Shown piece after piece: positions 35,755-44,732 of a stretch of DNA of 64,000 bases; positions within the stretch are counted from its first letter, which is position 1; every line of letters starts with the position of its first letter. The notes under the pieces were generated by a model, which searched no databases, was not told where the DNA came from, and saw only the letters and a list, made by a program, of their open reading frames with translations. The stretch lies in NCBI RefSeq assembly GCF_902459615.1, contig NZ_CABPSA010000005.1, forward strand, positions 248,001 through 312,000. The letters are read 5' to 3'. The stretch is from Pandoraea commovens (GTDB taxonomy: Bacteria > Pseudomonadota > Gammaproteobacteria > Burkholderiales > Burkholderiaceae). The position numbers and the translations under genes were made by a program.

Positions 35755-36282
35755 ATGGATGAGATCGAACGGCGTCACCGCACCGTCGCCCGTCTGCTGA
35801 TCAAGCTCTCGGGCACCACGCAGGCAAGGCTCGCTTACGCGACCGGCATCACCGGCAACACCATATCGCGCTGGGTGCATGGCGATCACTGCGCACTCGG
35901 CGCACAAGGCAGAGACAAGCTCTTTGCCGCATTGGGCGTGCGCAGCGACGGCGTGAACATCCGCTTTGCGCCCCGCTCGACGGGCGCGGCACAACCGGTC
36001 TTCCAGATCAGCGGTCTGGTGCAGGCCGAGCGATTCGCCACACTTGCCGCGCTCACATCGACGCAGTTCGTCGCTGCGCGCGAGACGTCTCAGGGGCGAA
36101 CGCTGGTGAGCGTGGTCACGGACATCAGCGGGCAGACGACGGCGTTGCTCGTCGGCACTCGCGAGGCGTTCGACGAGCTGTACGCCGAGCTTGGCATCGC
36201 GCTCTCGCCCAATCGCCGTTTGGAGGCAGGCCTCCGCCCTTATGGGGTGACGGACAAGGCGATGCGTCTACACTCGAACTGA
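35755..36282 (+). CDS. Small XRE-like HTH protein
   Basis: 175 aa. Residues about 5-50 form an HTH (ARLAYATGITGNTISRWVHGDHC). The remaining 120 residues are of unknown type, with a mixed alpha/beta pattern (TLVSVVTDISGQTTALLVG). AGGACA lies 8 nt before the ATG at 35755; an ATG at 35728 is in frame. 57 bp downstream of the dapA-like gene and possibly co-transcribed. Confidence 0.6.
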   Translation: MDEIERRHRTVARLLIKLSGTTQARLAYATGITGNTISRWVHGDHCALGAQGRDKLFAALGVRSDGVNIRFAPRSTGAAQPVFQISGLVQAERFATLAALTSTQFVAARETSQGRTLVSVVTDISGQTTALLVGTREAFDELYAELGIALSPNRRLEAGLRPYGVTDKAMRLHSN

Positions 36283-36362
36283 CAGCAGATTGCGTAGCAA
36301 AGCGCCGATGGCCACCCGTCGGCGATCCATTCTTGGCCCCCCGTCAACTATGGAGCGTTGTC

Positions 36363-36866
36363 ATGACGACAGATCGCATCAACAAGCGCATGAAGGTGTA
36401 CGCCACCGAGGGCTGGCAGGACACGGGATACAAGGTCGGGGAGCAAAGCGCGCCGAAGGTCATTCTGCGAGCGTCCGGCGAGTGGTGCACACGCACGGAC
36501 GACCGCAAGTTCGGCCGCCGCGACGCCAACGGCCGTACCCCCAACTCCGGCGCGACGTATCTGCACAAAGTCTCAGGTAACGACGAATATCCGTATCACG
36601 GCCACGACGCCCTGATGGGGCAACTCGTCGGGCGCTTCGGCGAGAAGGGCGAACCGTTCCTCGTCGGCAATCAGAAGTCGTTCCGCGTCGAAGGCATGCC
36701 CAAGGATGTGTCGCTGTGGCTGTGCTGCAATGATCCTCTCGGCAGCGCGAAGAAGGACAACGATGGCGCGCTCGACGTCACCCTCGAACTCGACGACGCC
36801 CGTGACGTTTTCGCGCCGCGTTCGCAGCACTTCGACCGGCCGTCGGGCACCTGGGTCGACGATTAA
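36363..36866 (+). CDS. LecA/PA-IL-like lectin
   Basis: 167 aa, longer than PA-IL of Pseudomonas aeruginosa (about 121). Resembles it across the jelly-roll: VYATEGWQDTGYKVGEQ at the N-terminal strand, HDALMGQLVGRFGE around the sugar-binding His (H81 D82), and CCNDPLGSAKKDNDG (N123 D124, D132-D134), the region that holds Ca and galactose ligands in PA-IL. Ligand spacing is not identical, so sugar specificity is uncertain. No signal peptide, as in PA-IL. GGAG precedes the ATG at 36363. Confidence 0.65.
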   Translation: MTTDRINKRMKVYATEGWQDTGYKVGEQSAPKVILRASGEWCTRTDDRKFGRRDANGRTPNSGATYLHKVSGNDEYPYHGHDALMGQLVGRFGEKGEPFLVGNQKSFRVEGMPKDVSLWLCCNDPLGSAKKDNDGALDVTLELDDARDVFAPRSQHFDRPSGTWVDD

Positions 36867-36888
36867 ACCTCGCATCGAAGCCCTGTGA

Positions 36889-36925
36889 AAAAGCCAGCGG
36901 TGAACGACTCGCCGCTGGCTTTTTT
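36889..36925 (+). terminator. Bidirectional Rho-independent terminator between lectin and mgtA
   Basis: AAGCCAGCGG/CCGCTGGCTT stem (10 bp), 11-nt loop, T6 on plus and A5 before the stem, serving both convergent genes. Confidence 0.88.
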
Positions 36926-36948
36926 CTGTGACGGCTACCGCAGCAACG

Positions 36949-39690
36949 TCACTGCCACCCGAACCGTCGCGCGAACACGCCCTTCATCAACTGCGTGAGC
37001 ACGGCGTACGCCAGCAGAATCGCGGCGAGCATCGGGAAGTACGCAAGCGGCAGCGCCTGCATCTTGAAAGTCTCGGCGAACGGCGACAGCGGCAGCATGA
37101 TGCCGATCAGCATCACCGCGCCCGTCATCAACAGCAACGGCCATGCGGCGCGACTCTGGATGAACGGCAGACGGCGCGTGCGGATCAGGTGCACGATCAG
37201 CGTCTGGGACAGCAGACCTTCGACGAACCAGCCGGACTGGAACAACGTCTGATGCTCGGCACTGTTCGCGCCGAACAGATGCCACATGGCGACGAACGTC
37301 AGCACGTCGAAGATCGAGCTGATCGGGCCGAAGAACACCATGAAACGCGACAGATCCGACGGATTCCACTGCTGCGGCTTGGTCAGTTGTTCGGCATCGA
37401 CGTTGTCGAACGGAATCGTCGTCTGCGACAGGTCGTACAGCAGATTCTGCGTGAGCAACTGCAACGGCAGCATGGGCAGGAACGGCAGGAAGGCGCTCGC
37501 AATCAGCACCGAGAAGACGTTGCCGAAGTTCGAGCTGGCCGTCATCTTGATGTACTTGAGCATGTTCGCGAACGTACGGCGTCCCTCGATCACGCCCTGC
37601 TCCAGCACCATCAGGCTCTTTTCCAGCAGGATCAGATCGGCCGCTTCCTTGGCGATGTCGACTGCGGTATCCACCGAAATGCCGATGTCGGCCGCGCGCA
37701 GTGCCGGGGCGTCGTTGATGCCGTCGCCCATGAATCCCACGACGTGACCGTTTGCGCGCAGCATGCGCACGAGACGTTCCTTGTGCGCAGGCGTGAGCTT
37801 CGCGAAGACGTTGGCGCGCTCGACGGTCCTGGCAAGTTCGGGGTCGCTCATCGCTTCGATGTCGTCGCCCAGCACGCACGCCGTCACCGGCAAACCGACT
37901 TCGCGGCAGACTTTGGCCGTCACGAGATCGTTGTCGCCCGTGAGCACCTTGACGTCCACGCCTGCCGCCGCCAGCGCCTTGAGGGCCGGTGCCGTCGACT
38001 CCTTGGGAGGATCGAGAAAGGCGATGTAGCCAACGAGCACGAGCTCGCTTTCGTCCGCGATGCTGTAGCGCTCACGTACCGGCGGCAGATGCCGCGTCGC
38101 CACCGCCACCACACGCAGGCCTTCGGCGTTCAGGTGGGCCGTCACGCGACGCAATTGCGCCAGCACGTCCGGCGTGAGCGGTTCGACGTTCGCGCCATGC
38201 TGCACGCGGTTGCACACCGCCATTACCTCTTCCACTGCACCCTTGCAGATCAGTTCGTGGTGATCGCCGTTCTCACTGACCACCACCGACATGCGACGGC
38301 GCTGGAAATCGAACGGGATTTCGTCGATCTTGCGATAACGATTGACGACGTCCAGACGCTGATGCAACTCGGCGTGATTGAGCACAGCGACATCGAGCAG
38401 GTTCTTCAGACCGGTCTGATAGAAGCTGTTGAGGTACGCGTATTCGAGGACATCTTCGGAGAAGTTACCCCACACGTCGGTGTGACGCTCCAGACAGATC
38501 TTGTCCTGCGTGAGCGTGCCGGTCTTGTCGGTGCAGAGCACGTCCATCGCGCCGAAGTTCTGGATCGCGTCGAGTCGCTTGACGATCACCTTCTTGCGCG
38601 AGAGCACGACCGCGCCCTTGGCGAGCGTGGCCGTCACGATCATCGGCAGCATTTCGGGCGTAAGGCCGACGGCCACCGACAGCGCGAAGAGCGACGCTTC
38701 GAGCCAGTCGTGCTTCGTGAAACCGTTGATGAGCAGGACGATGGGCGTCATGACCAGCATGAAGCGGATGAGCACCCAAGATACGCGGTTCACACCTTGT
38801 TGGAACGACGTGACGGTCGGTTGCTGCGCGCTCACGCGCTGCGCAAGCGAGCCGAAGAAGCTGCGACCGCCCGTGGCGACGACGACGGCCGTGGCCGAGC
38901 CGCTCACCACGTTCGTCCCCATGAATGCGAGGTTGTCGTAAGCGAGCGGGTTGCTGCCGCCAGACTCACAGGGATGCGCGAATTTCTCCACAGGCAATGC
39001 TTCGCCCGTGAGCGCGGACTGCGAGACGAACAGGTCTTTGGCAGTAAGGATTCGCACGTCGGCCGGAATCATGTCGCCCGCCGCGAGCAGCACGATATCG
39101 CCGGGCACGAGGTCCGCGAGCGCGATTTCACGGCCCATGCGTCCGAGGCGACGCACGTTCTCCGGCTCGACCGCACCGTCGATCAACGGCTCACGACGCA
39201 GCACGGTCGCCGTAGTGCTCACCATCGCCTTCAGCTTCTCCGCTGCCTTGTTGGAGCGGGCTTCCTGCACAAATCGCAACACCGTGGAAATGATCACCAT
39301 CGCCGCGATGATGATCGTTCCCTCGGTGTCGTCGGTCGCGTAAGACACAGCGGCCAGTGCAGTGAGCAGCAGGTTGAACGGATTGCGGTAGCAGTTAAAG
39401 AGATGACGCCACCAGGGCAGCGGCTTTTCGTGCTCGACCTCGTTGGGGCCTACGTGCGCACGCACCGTGGCGGCTTCGTCGTCGGACAGCCCGTCGCGGG
39501 TGGTGCGCAGACGCGCGAGCAGGTCCGGCCCGGCGTCGCGTGCGGCTTCGAGCAGACCCGGCGGTGCCTCGTGGCCATGGGCTGGCGCATCGAGCGTTTC
39601 GAGCATGTCGCGGCGACGGAAGAAGCGCAGGCCGAGGCGCGCGCCAAGCACCGCAATCAGTCGCTCGCTGAGCGTGAGAGCTTGTTGCAT
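36949..39690 (-). CDS. mgtA: Magnesium-translocating P-type ATPase
   Basis: 913 aa, P3B-type. Phosphorylation motif CTDKTGTLTQD, SALTGEALPVEK, hinge GDGINDAPALR, and MgtA C-terminal region (QTTIPFDNVD). Imports Mg2+ under limitation. Start 39690 with AGGA upstream; ten upstream codons of the frame are outside. Preceded on the same strand by a small ORF (39765-39959) and a leader of about 635 nt from a predicted promoter near 40330, consistent with Mg2+-dependent attenuation (inference). Confidence 0.93.
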   Translation of the reverse strand: MQQALTLSERLIAVLGARLGLRFFRRRDMLETLDAPAHGHEAPPGLLEAARDAGPDLLARLRTTRDGLSDDEAATVRAHVGPNEVEHEKPLPWWRHLFNCYRNPFNLLLTALAAVSYATDDTEGTIIIAAMVIISTVLRFVQEARSNKAAEKLKAMVSTTATVLRREPLIDGAVEPENVRRLGRMGREIALADLVPGDIVLLAAGDMIPADVRILTAKDLFVSQSALTGEALPVEKFAHPCESGGSNPLAYDNLAFMGTNVVSGSATAVVVATGGRSFFGSLAQRVSAQQPTVTSFQQGVNRVSWVLIRFMLVMTPIVLLINGFTKHDWLEASLFALSVAVGLTPEMLPMIVTATLAKGAVVLSRKKVIVKRLDAIQNFGAMDVLCTDKTGTLTQDKICLERHTDVWGNFSEDVLEYAYLNSFYQTGLKNLLDVAVLNHAELHQRLDVVNRYRKIDEIPFDFQRRRMSVVVSENGDHHELICKGAVEEVMAVCNRVQHGANVEPLTPDVLAQLRRVTAHLNAEGLRVVAVATRHLPPVRERYSIADESELVLVGYIAFLDPPKESTAPALKALAAAGVDVKVLTGDNDLVTAKVCREVGLPVTACVLGDDIEAMSDPELARTVERANVFAKLTPAHKERLVRMLRANGHVVGFMGDGINDAPALRAADIGISVDTAVDIAKEAADLILLEKSLMVLEQGVIEGRRTFANMLKYIKMTASSNFGNVFSVLIASAFLPFLPMLPLQLLTQNLLYDLSQTTIPFDNVDAEQLTKPQQWNPSDLSRFMVFFGPISSIFDVLTFVAMWHLFGANSAEHQTLFQSGWFVEGLLSQTLIVHLIRTRRLPFIQSRAAWPLLLMTGAVMLIGIMLPLSPFAETFKMQALPLAYFPMLAAILLAYAVLTQLMKGVFARRFGWQ

Positions 39691-39713
39691 GAATACATCC
39701 TGAAATGGCTTGC

Positions 39714-39740
39714 GAGGCACCGGAGAACCCCCGGCGCCTC
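39714..39740 (-). other. Hairpin between the leader ORF and mgtA
   Basis: GAGGCACCGG/CCGGCGCCTC (10 bp, one G-U on the minus strand), 7-nt loop, no T-run. Could be an attenuator-like or ribosome-access element. Confidence 0.5.
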
Positions 39741-39764
39741 ACGTAACAACGGAAAGACGCGGGG

Positions 39765-39959
39765 TCAGCCTTGCTTGACGCTCTCGCGATGGCGCACGAA
39801 CGAGGCCAGCCACTGCCCGGCACGCGTCACGAGACCGGGACGCGCCGCGTCATGGGCCGCGTCCGGGTGCGGATCGACGTGATAGTGATGCAGGCACTGG
39901 GACGGCAGCATCAAAGCTTGCGGATTGCCTCCGCGCAGGGTCATGGAATAACGGAACAC
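39765..39959 (-). CDS. Small ORF in the mgtA leader (possible leader peptide)
   Basis: 64 aa, GTG start with GGGAGA 7 nt upstream, codons typical of the genome. The sequence has a Cys-Leu-His-His-Tyr-His cluster followed by several Asp, His and Pro residues (VDPHPDAAHDAARP). Such acidic, Pro-containing leader peptides control mgtA in enterics (MgtL), but this is much longer and not similar in sequence. Could also be an independent small protein. 74 bp before mgtA. Confidence 0.55.
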   Translation of the reverse strand: MFRYSMTLRGGNPQALMLPSQCLHHYHVDPHPDAAHDAARPGLVTRAGQWLASFVRHRESVKQG

Positions 39960-40325
39960 GATGAATCTCCCGGCCGCACGGCATCTGGCCGACGTGAGCG
40001 GCGGGTTCGCGTTTCATGCAAAACACGCGAACGCACGCGCACGACGGGACAGCCCGAACGGCAGACGTAAAACCAATAAGGGAGCGTGCTACGAGAGACG
40101 GACGCTATCGGTACATCCCAACAAACCCCTTCGTCGCGCGAGTGCTGCGGCTAAGGGGTGAGGGCATTCGACAGGTACATCTGAGGTGCGCGCCAACCCG
40201 ACTATGCGAGTTAGCGGCTGGGAAGATCCCGGGGACTAACTCGCGGTGATGGTGTCGACTTCGGTCGACCGGCAACTACCACTAGAACTACTGTCCACGG
40301 AAGGACCTCCTGAGAGCTATGACGG
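39960..40325 (-). ncRNA. Structured 5' leader of mgtA (unassigned RNA)
   Basis: Largest gene-free stretch in the window. On the minus strand it holds several strong stems: CGAGTTAG/CTAACTCG (8 bp, about 40207-40243), ACCCCTT/AAGGGGT (40126-40159), and TCGACcgaaGTCGA (40254-40267). GGTACATC occurs twice as a direct repeat. No match to M-box, yybP-ykoY or the enteric Mg-sensor recalled by eye. Orientation is inferred from mgtA. Confidence 0.5.
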
Positions 40326-40329
40326 CGCG

Positions 40330-40390
40330 ATTCTACCTCCGAGAGCGTCGAAAGAAAAGTGACAATTCAAGGTGTTACAAAATGATGACA
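40330..40390 (-). promoter_or_regulatory. mgtA promoter with response-regulator-type direct repeat
   Basis: Minus strand: TAGAAT -10 (40330-40335) without a good -35, and an upstream direct repeat TGTCAT-N5-TGTAAC (40374-40390) with the 11-bp period typical of OmpR/PhoB/PhoP binding. Fits activator-dependent transcription. Confidence 0.45.
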
Positions 40391-40428
40391 AATGGCACTT
40401 TCCTCGTGGCGACGGGTCATTCAGAATC

Positions 40429-40445
40429 TGTCACGCAATCGTCAC
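40429..40445 (+). promoter_or_regulatory. Direct repeat upstream of the PAP2 gene
   Basis: TGTCAC-N5-CGTCAC, 11-bp period, on the opposite strand to the mgtA element and 95 bp before the PAP2 ATG. Same class of site as at 40374-40390. Confidence 0.4.
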
Positions 40446-40539
40446 AAACCGTCGGCCGGCGGCCGTTGAGGCGCCGGCACCGCTAAAGCGCCCGGCCGCA
40501 CTCCCAATCTCCGGCAGACCTTCGTTCCCCCCGGAGTTC

Positions 40540-41142
40540 ATGGATTCGCTCAACCGCGCCCTCTTTCTCGCCATCAACGCCTCGCACGATGTGAGCGATG
40601 GCGAACTGGCCATCGCCGTCTTCATTGCCAAATATCTGATCTTGCTGCTGCCGGTGGGCCTCGTCACGCTGTGGCTCGCGGGCGGACGCGACCGCGAAGG
40701 CGCGGTGCATGGCCTGCTGGGCGTGGCGCTCGTGCTGCTGATCAACTTCGTTATCGGATTCGCCTGGTTCGAGCCGCGACCGTTCGTCGTCGGCCTCGGC
40801 ACGAATCTGCTCGCACACGCGCCGACGAGCGCCTTCCCGAGCAACCACGGCTCGATCATGTTCACGTCGGCGTTCGTGCTGATGGGTACGGTAGCCCGCA
40901 CGCCACGTCTGCTCGGCAAGCTCCTTCTGATTTGCGCGCTGCCCGTGTGCTGGGCGCGCATCTACCTCGGCGTGCACTGGCCGGTCGACATGCTCGGCGC
41001 GCTGGTGGTGTCGCTGGTCGTCGCGCTCATCATGCGCACGGCGAGCGCACGCGAGACGAGCCGTATCGTCGCGGCGATCCTCGAAGGCATCTATCGTCGC
41101 CTGTTGGCATGGCCGATTTCGCGCGGCTGGCTACGTCGCTGA
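40540..41142 (+). CDS. PAP2-family phosphatase (undecaprenyl-diphosphatase-like)
   Basis: 200 aa integral membrane protein, about five helices. The three PAP2 motifs are present: FEPRPF, PSNHGS (catalytic His) and ARIYLGVHWPVDML (Arg and His). Size and motif order fit BcrC/YbjG undecaprenyl pyrophosphate phosphatases that recycle the cell-wall lipid carrier. GGAG precedes the ATG at 40540. Divergent from mgtA. Confidence 0.85.
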   Translation: MDSLNRALFLAINASHDVSDGELAIAVFIAKYLILLLPVGLVTLWLAGGRDREGAVHGLLGVALVLLINFVIGFAWFEPRPFVVGLGTNLLAHAPTSAFPSNHGSIMFTSAFVLMGTVARTPRLLGKLLLICALPVCWARIYLGVHWPVDMLGALVVSLVVALIMRTASARETSRIVAAILEGIYRRLLAWPISRGWLRR

Positions 41143-41225
41143 GCGGGGAGTTGCGGAAATTGCAGAGGGGATGACTGGGAGACTCGGGAGATCCGAATCT
41201 CCCAATGGTGCTGCGGAGAAGGGAA

Positions 41226-41651
41226 TTAACGGTGGTATTCGCCAGCGGCTTCAGGCTGATAGTCGAGGCCAAGCAGTTCCAGCTCGATGAGATGGCCGCC
41301 CGGCACTTGCCAGTGAATCGACTGGCCGACACGCAGACCCAGTAACGCGCTCCCCACCGGCGCCAATACCGAAATGCCGTTTTCCGTGGCGGCGAGATGC
41401 TGCGGATACACGAGCGTCACGCGGTGCTCCTGCTGCGTGCTCAGATCGCGATAGCGCACCACCGAATTCATCGTGGCGACATCGGCCGGCATTTGCTCCG
41501 GCTCGACGACGCTCGCCCGGGTGAGCTCTGTTTCGAGTGCCTCCACATACGGCAGGGCCGTGCGCGGCGCATTCTCGATGACCGAATAAAGACGATCGAG
41601 GTCGAGAGACGAGACAGTGATCGAAGGACGTTGTGCGTTGACGGTGGACAT
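41226..41651 (-). CDS. rnk: Rnk-type nucleoside diphosphate kinase regulator (GreA/B C-terminal fold)
   Basis: 141 aa. The N-terminal short helical part and the C-terminal GreA-like FKBP domain (VVRYRDLSTQQEHRVTLVYP, ISVLAPVGSALLGLRVGQSIHWQVPGG) are as in Rnk, which interacts with RNA polymerase but lacks the long coiled coil. Convergent with the PAP2 gene and divergent from hemL. Confidence 0.85.
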   Translation of the reverse strand: MSTVNAQRPSITVSSLDLDRLYSVIENAPRTALPYVEALETELTRASVVEPEQMPADVATMNSVVRYRDLSTQQEHRVTLVYPQHLAATENGISVLAPVGSALLGLRVGQSIHWQVPGGHLIELELLGLDYQPEAAGEYHR

Positions 41652-41799
41652 GTCGAAGGGCCTTGAATTTCCTTGGCGTTGAGAAAGTTGCCTTCAATCT
41701 AACAGAAGCCCCCGGCCGCGAGAAGTCCCGGACTTTGACGCCATCCGCTAGAATCGACGCATTAAGGTGAATAGGCCTATGCGCCGCAAAGCTGAAGTC

Positions 41800-43104
41800 A
41801 TGTCCGAAAACACTACGAATGTCGCGCTGTTCGAGCGCGCCCAGCAAACCATTCCCGGCGGTGTGAACTCGCCCGTGCGCGCCTTCCGCTCGGTTGGCGG
41901 CACGCCGCGCTTCATCGCCCGCGCACAAGGCCCCTACATGTGGGACGCCGAAGGCGTGCGCTACATCGACTACATCGGCTCGTGGGGCCCGATGATCGTC
42001 GGCCACCTGCATCCGGAAGTCGTCGCCGCCGTGCAAACGGCCATGTCGCAGGGTTTCAGCTTCGGCGCACCGACCGAAGCCGAAGTCGTGATGGCCGAAG
42101 AAATCTGCCGTCTCGTGCCGTCCATCGAGCAAGTGCGTCTGGTGTCCTCGGGCACCGAAGCCACGATGAGCGCGCTGCGTCTGGCACGCGGCTTTACGGG
42201 TCGCAACAAGATCGTCAAGTTCGAAGGCTGCTACCACGGCCACGCCGACAGCCTGCTGGTGAAAGCCGGTTCGGGTCTGCTGACGTTTGCCGACTCCACG
42301 CGCAACGCGCCCTCCTCGGCCGGTGTGCCGCCCGAAGTCACGCGCGACACGCTCGTCCTCGAATACAACAACGTCGAACAGCTGCGTGAACTGTTCGCCG
42401 GTCAGGGCGGCGAGATCGCGGCCGTGATCGTCGAGCCGGTCGCGGGAAACATGAATCTCGTGCGCGGCTCGCGTCACTTCCTCCAGACGCTGCGCGAGCT
42501 GTGCACCGCGCACGGCGCCGTGCTGATCTTCGACGAAGTGATGTGCGGTTTCCGCGTCGGTCTGGGCGGCGCACAGGCGCTTTACGGCATTACGGCCGAC
42601 CTGACGTGTCTGGGCAAGGTGATCGGCGGCGGCATGCCCGCAGCCGCATTCGGCGGACGCCGCGACATCATGTCGCATCTTGCCCCGCTCGGTGGCGTCT
42701 ATCAGGCGGGCACGCTCTCGGGTAACCCGCTGGCGGTCGCCGCCGGGCTCGCCACGCTCAAGCTGATTCAGGCGCCTGGCTTCTACGAAGATCTGGCCAA
42801 GCGCACATCGAAGCTCGTGAGCGGTCTCGTCGAAGCCGCGCAGGCCGCCGGTGTGCCGTTCTCCGGCGACAGCGTCGGCGGCATGTTCGGTCTGTACTTC
42901 CGTGCCAACGTGCCGCAGAGCTTTGCCGAAGTGACGACGTCGGACGTCGCCCGCTTCAACAAGTTCTTCCACGCCATGCTCGATCGCGGCGTCTACCTCG
43001 CACCGAGCGCGTTCGAAGCCGGGTTCGTGTCGGCCACGCACGACGACACGATCATCGATGCGACGATCGAAGCGGCGCGCGACGCGTTTGGGACGATTGC
43101 ATGA
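41800..43104 (+). CDS. hemL: Glutamate-1-semialdehyde 2,1-aminomutase
   Basis: 434 aa PLP enzyme of the C5 heme pathway; converts GSA to 5-aminolevulinate. Conserved [45 protein letters not shown], and [16 protein letters not shown] ... LGKVIGGG with the PLP Lys. An upstream in-frame ATG at 41779 has the better ribosome site (AAGGTG); 41800 matches the usual family N-terminus. Confidence 0.95.
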   Translation: MSENTTNVALFERAQQTIPGGVNSPVRAFRSVGGTPRFIARAQGPYMWDAEGVRYIDYIGSWGPMIVGHLHPEVVAAVQTAMSQGFSFGAPTEAEVVMAEEICRLVPSIEQVRLVSSGTEATMSALRLARGFTGRNKIVKFEGCYHGHADSLLVKAGSGLLTFADSTRNAPSSAGVPPEVTRDTLVLEYNNVEQLRELFAGQGGEIAAVIVEPVAGNMNLVRGSRHFLQTLRELCTAHGAVLIFDEVMCGFRVGLGGAQALYGITADLTCLGKVIGGGMPAAAFGGRRDIMSHLAPLGGVYQAGTLSGNPLAVAAGLATLKLIQAPGFYEDLAKRTSKLVSGLVEAAQAAGVPFSGDSVGGMFGLYFRANVPQSFAEVTTSDVARFNKFFHAMLDRGVYLAPSAFEAGFVSATHDDTIIDATIEAARDAFGTIA

Positions 43105-43202
43105 TCGCGTCCGAGAGCTCGCCTACCATTTGCAGTGTGGTTCGTGCCACGTTTTGCGCAGTCTGCCGGATGTCCGTCCGGTCATAACAAGGGGAAAACG
43201 TC

Positions 43203-43817
43203 ATGCAAATGTTACTGCCGATTCTTCGTCGTCAGTCCTGGGTGCGATGGCTCGCGCTGGGACTTCTCGCGTCGATGCTGTCCTCCTGCGGATACAACGA
43301 GATTCAGGTCAAGGACGAAGCAGTCAAGGCGTCCTGGAGCGAGGTCGTCAACCAGTACCAGCGACGTGCCGATCTGGTGCCGAACCTGGTGAACACGGTC
43401 AAGGGCTACGCGTCGCACGAGCAGGCCACGCTCACCGAAGTGATCAACGCCCGCGCCAAGGCGACGAGCATCACCGTCACGCCGGAGACGCTCAACGATC
43501 CGGAAGCGTTCAAGCGCTTCCAGCAAGCGCAGGGTGAGCTCTCGGGCGCACTCTCGCGCCTGATGGCCGTCTCGGAGAACTACCCGAACCTGAAGGCCGA
43601 CGGCCTGTTCCGCGACCTGCAATCGCAGCTCGAAGGTACGGAAAACCGCATCACGGTCGCGCGCAATCGTTACATCCAGTCCGTGCAGGACTACAACGTG
43701 TATGTGCGTCAGTTCCCGAACAATCTGACGGCCAAGATGTTCGGTTACGGCACGAAGCCGAACTTCACCGTGGATAACGAGAAGGCGATTTCCACGGCAC
43801 CGGCCGTCAAGTTCTGA
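43203..43817 (+). CDS. lemA: LemA-family lipoprotein
   Basis: 204 aa. Lipobox LSSC near residue 29, then the LemA helical bundle (VVNQYQRRADLVPNLVNTVKGYASHE, VARNRYIQSVQDYNVYVRQFP). Followed by two TPM-domain genes, a standard lemA-ygcG association. Function unresolved; envelope-located. Confidence 0.92.
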   Translation: MQMLLPILRRQSWVRWLALGLLASMLSSCGYNEIQVKDEAVKASWSEVVNQYQRRADLVPNLVNTVKGYASHEQATLTEVINARAKATSITVTPETLNDPEAFKRFQQAQGELSGALSRLMAVSENYPNLKADGLFRDLQSQLEGTENRITVARNRYIQSVQDYNVYVRQFPNNLTAKMFGYGTKPNFTVDNEKAISTAPAVKF

Positions 43818-43827
43818 GGCCGCGGCA

Positions 43828-44727
43828 ATGACAGCGCTCATGCAACCGAAGCGCTTTGTGTGGGCGTTGTGGGCACTCGCGCTGGCCAGTCTTTGCTGGC
43901 TGGCGCTGCCCGCGAGCGCAGAAGCGCTGGTGGCCGTGCCCGCGCTGACGGCGCGGGTGACCGATCTGACCGGCACGCTCACCGCCGAGCAGCGCAACGC
44001 ACTTGAGGCGCAGCTCGCGCAATACGAGCAGCAACGCGGCAGCCAGATCTTTGTGCTGATGCTGCCGAGCACCGCGCCCGAGACCATCGATCAATACAGC
44101 ATCCGTGTCGCCGACGCCTGGAAGGCGGGCCGCAAGGGTGTTGACGATGGCGTCATCATGCTGATCGCGAAGGACAACCCGAACGACTTGCGCAAGATGC
44201 GCATCGAGGTCGGACGCGGCGTACAAGGGTCGCTCACCGACGCCATTTCGGGCCGCATTCTGCGCGACGTCATGGCACCGTACTTCCGCAATGGCGACTT
44301 CTTCGGCGGCATCGCGGCGGGAACGGCGGCCGTGCAGGCGGCCATGAACAACGAGGCGTTGCCCGCACCGAATCTGCCGTCCACGCGCGCACCGCACTCC
44401 GATTTGTCCGATTTTCTCCCGCTGCTCTTCATCGTCTTCATCATCGCAATGGTGGTGATCATGGAGGGCCGCCGGCGCTTCAGCGGTCCCGGCTTGCCGA
44501 GCGACCCCAACGACCCGCGCTCGCGCGTACTCACCGGTCAGCGCGGACGCATCGGCCCCGGTGGTTTCGGCGGCATCGGTGGTATTGGTGGAGGCATCGG
44601 CGGCGGACTCGGCGGTGGCTGGGGACGTAACGACGGCGGTGGCGGCGGTGGCGGCGGGGGGGGCGGTGGTTTTGGCGGCGGAGGCGGCGGCGGTTTCGAC
44701 GGCGGCGGCTCGTCCGGCAACTGGTGA
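43828..44727 (+). CDS. TPM-domain membrane protein with Gly-rich tail (YgcG-like)
   Basis: 299 aa. Signal/anchor helix, TPM domain (residues about 40-170: VTDLTGTLTAEQRNALEAQL, VGRGVQGSLTDAISGRIL), a membrane helix (FLPLLFIVFIIAMVVIM) and about 60 Gly-rich residues. An 8-G run lies within the tail codons at 44656-44663. Overlaps the next gene region closely; 10 bp after lemA. Confidence 0.9.
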   Translation: MTALMQPKRFVWALWALALASLCWLALPASAEALVAVPALTARVTDLTGTLTAEQRNALEAQLAQYEQQRGSQIFVLMLPSTAPETIDQYSIRVADAWKAGRKGVDDGVIMLIAKDNPNDLRKMRIEVGRGVQGSLTDAISGRILRDVMAPYFRNGDFFGGIAAGTAAVQAAMNNEALPAPNLPSTRAPHSDLSDFLPLLFIVFIIAMVVIMEGRRRFSGPGLPSDPNDPRSRVLTGQRGRIGPGGFGGIGGIGGGIGGGLGGGWGRNDGGGGGGGGGGGGFGGGGGGGFDGGGSSGNW

Positions 44728-44732
44728 AGACG

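Noticed and set aside
36928-39882. Very long plus-strand open frame (984 codons) opposite mgtA
   Set aside because: Fully antisense to a clear P-type ATPase; residue composition (His/Arg/Gln-rich) is the usual mirror of high-GC codon use.
39960-40325. M-box or yybP-ykoY riboswitch in the mgtA leader
   Set aside because: Stems exist, but the conserved core sequences of these classes were not found by eye on either strand.
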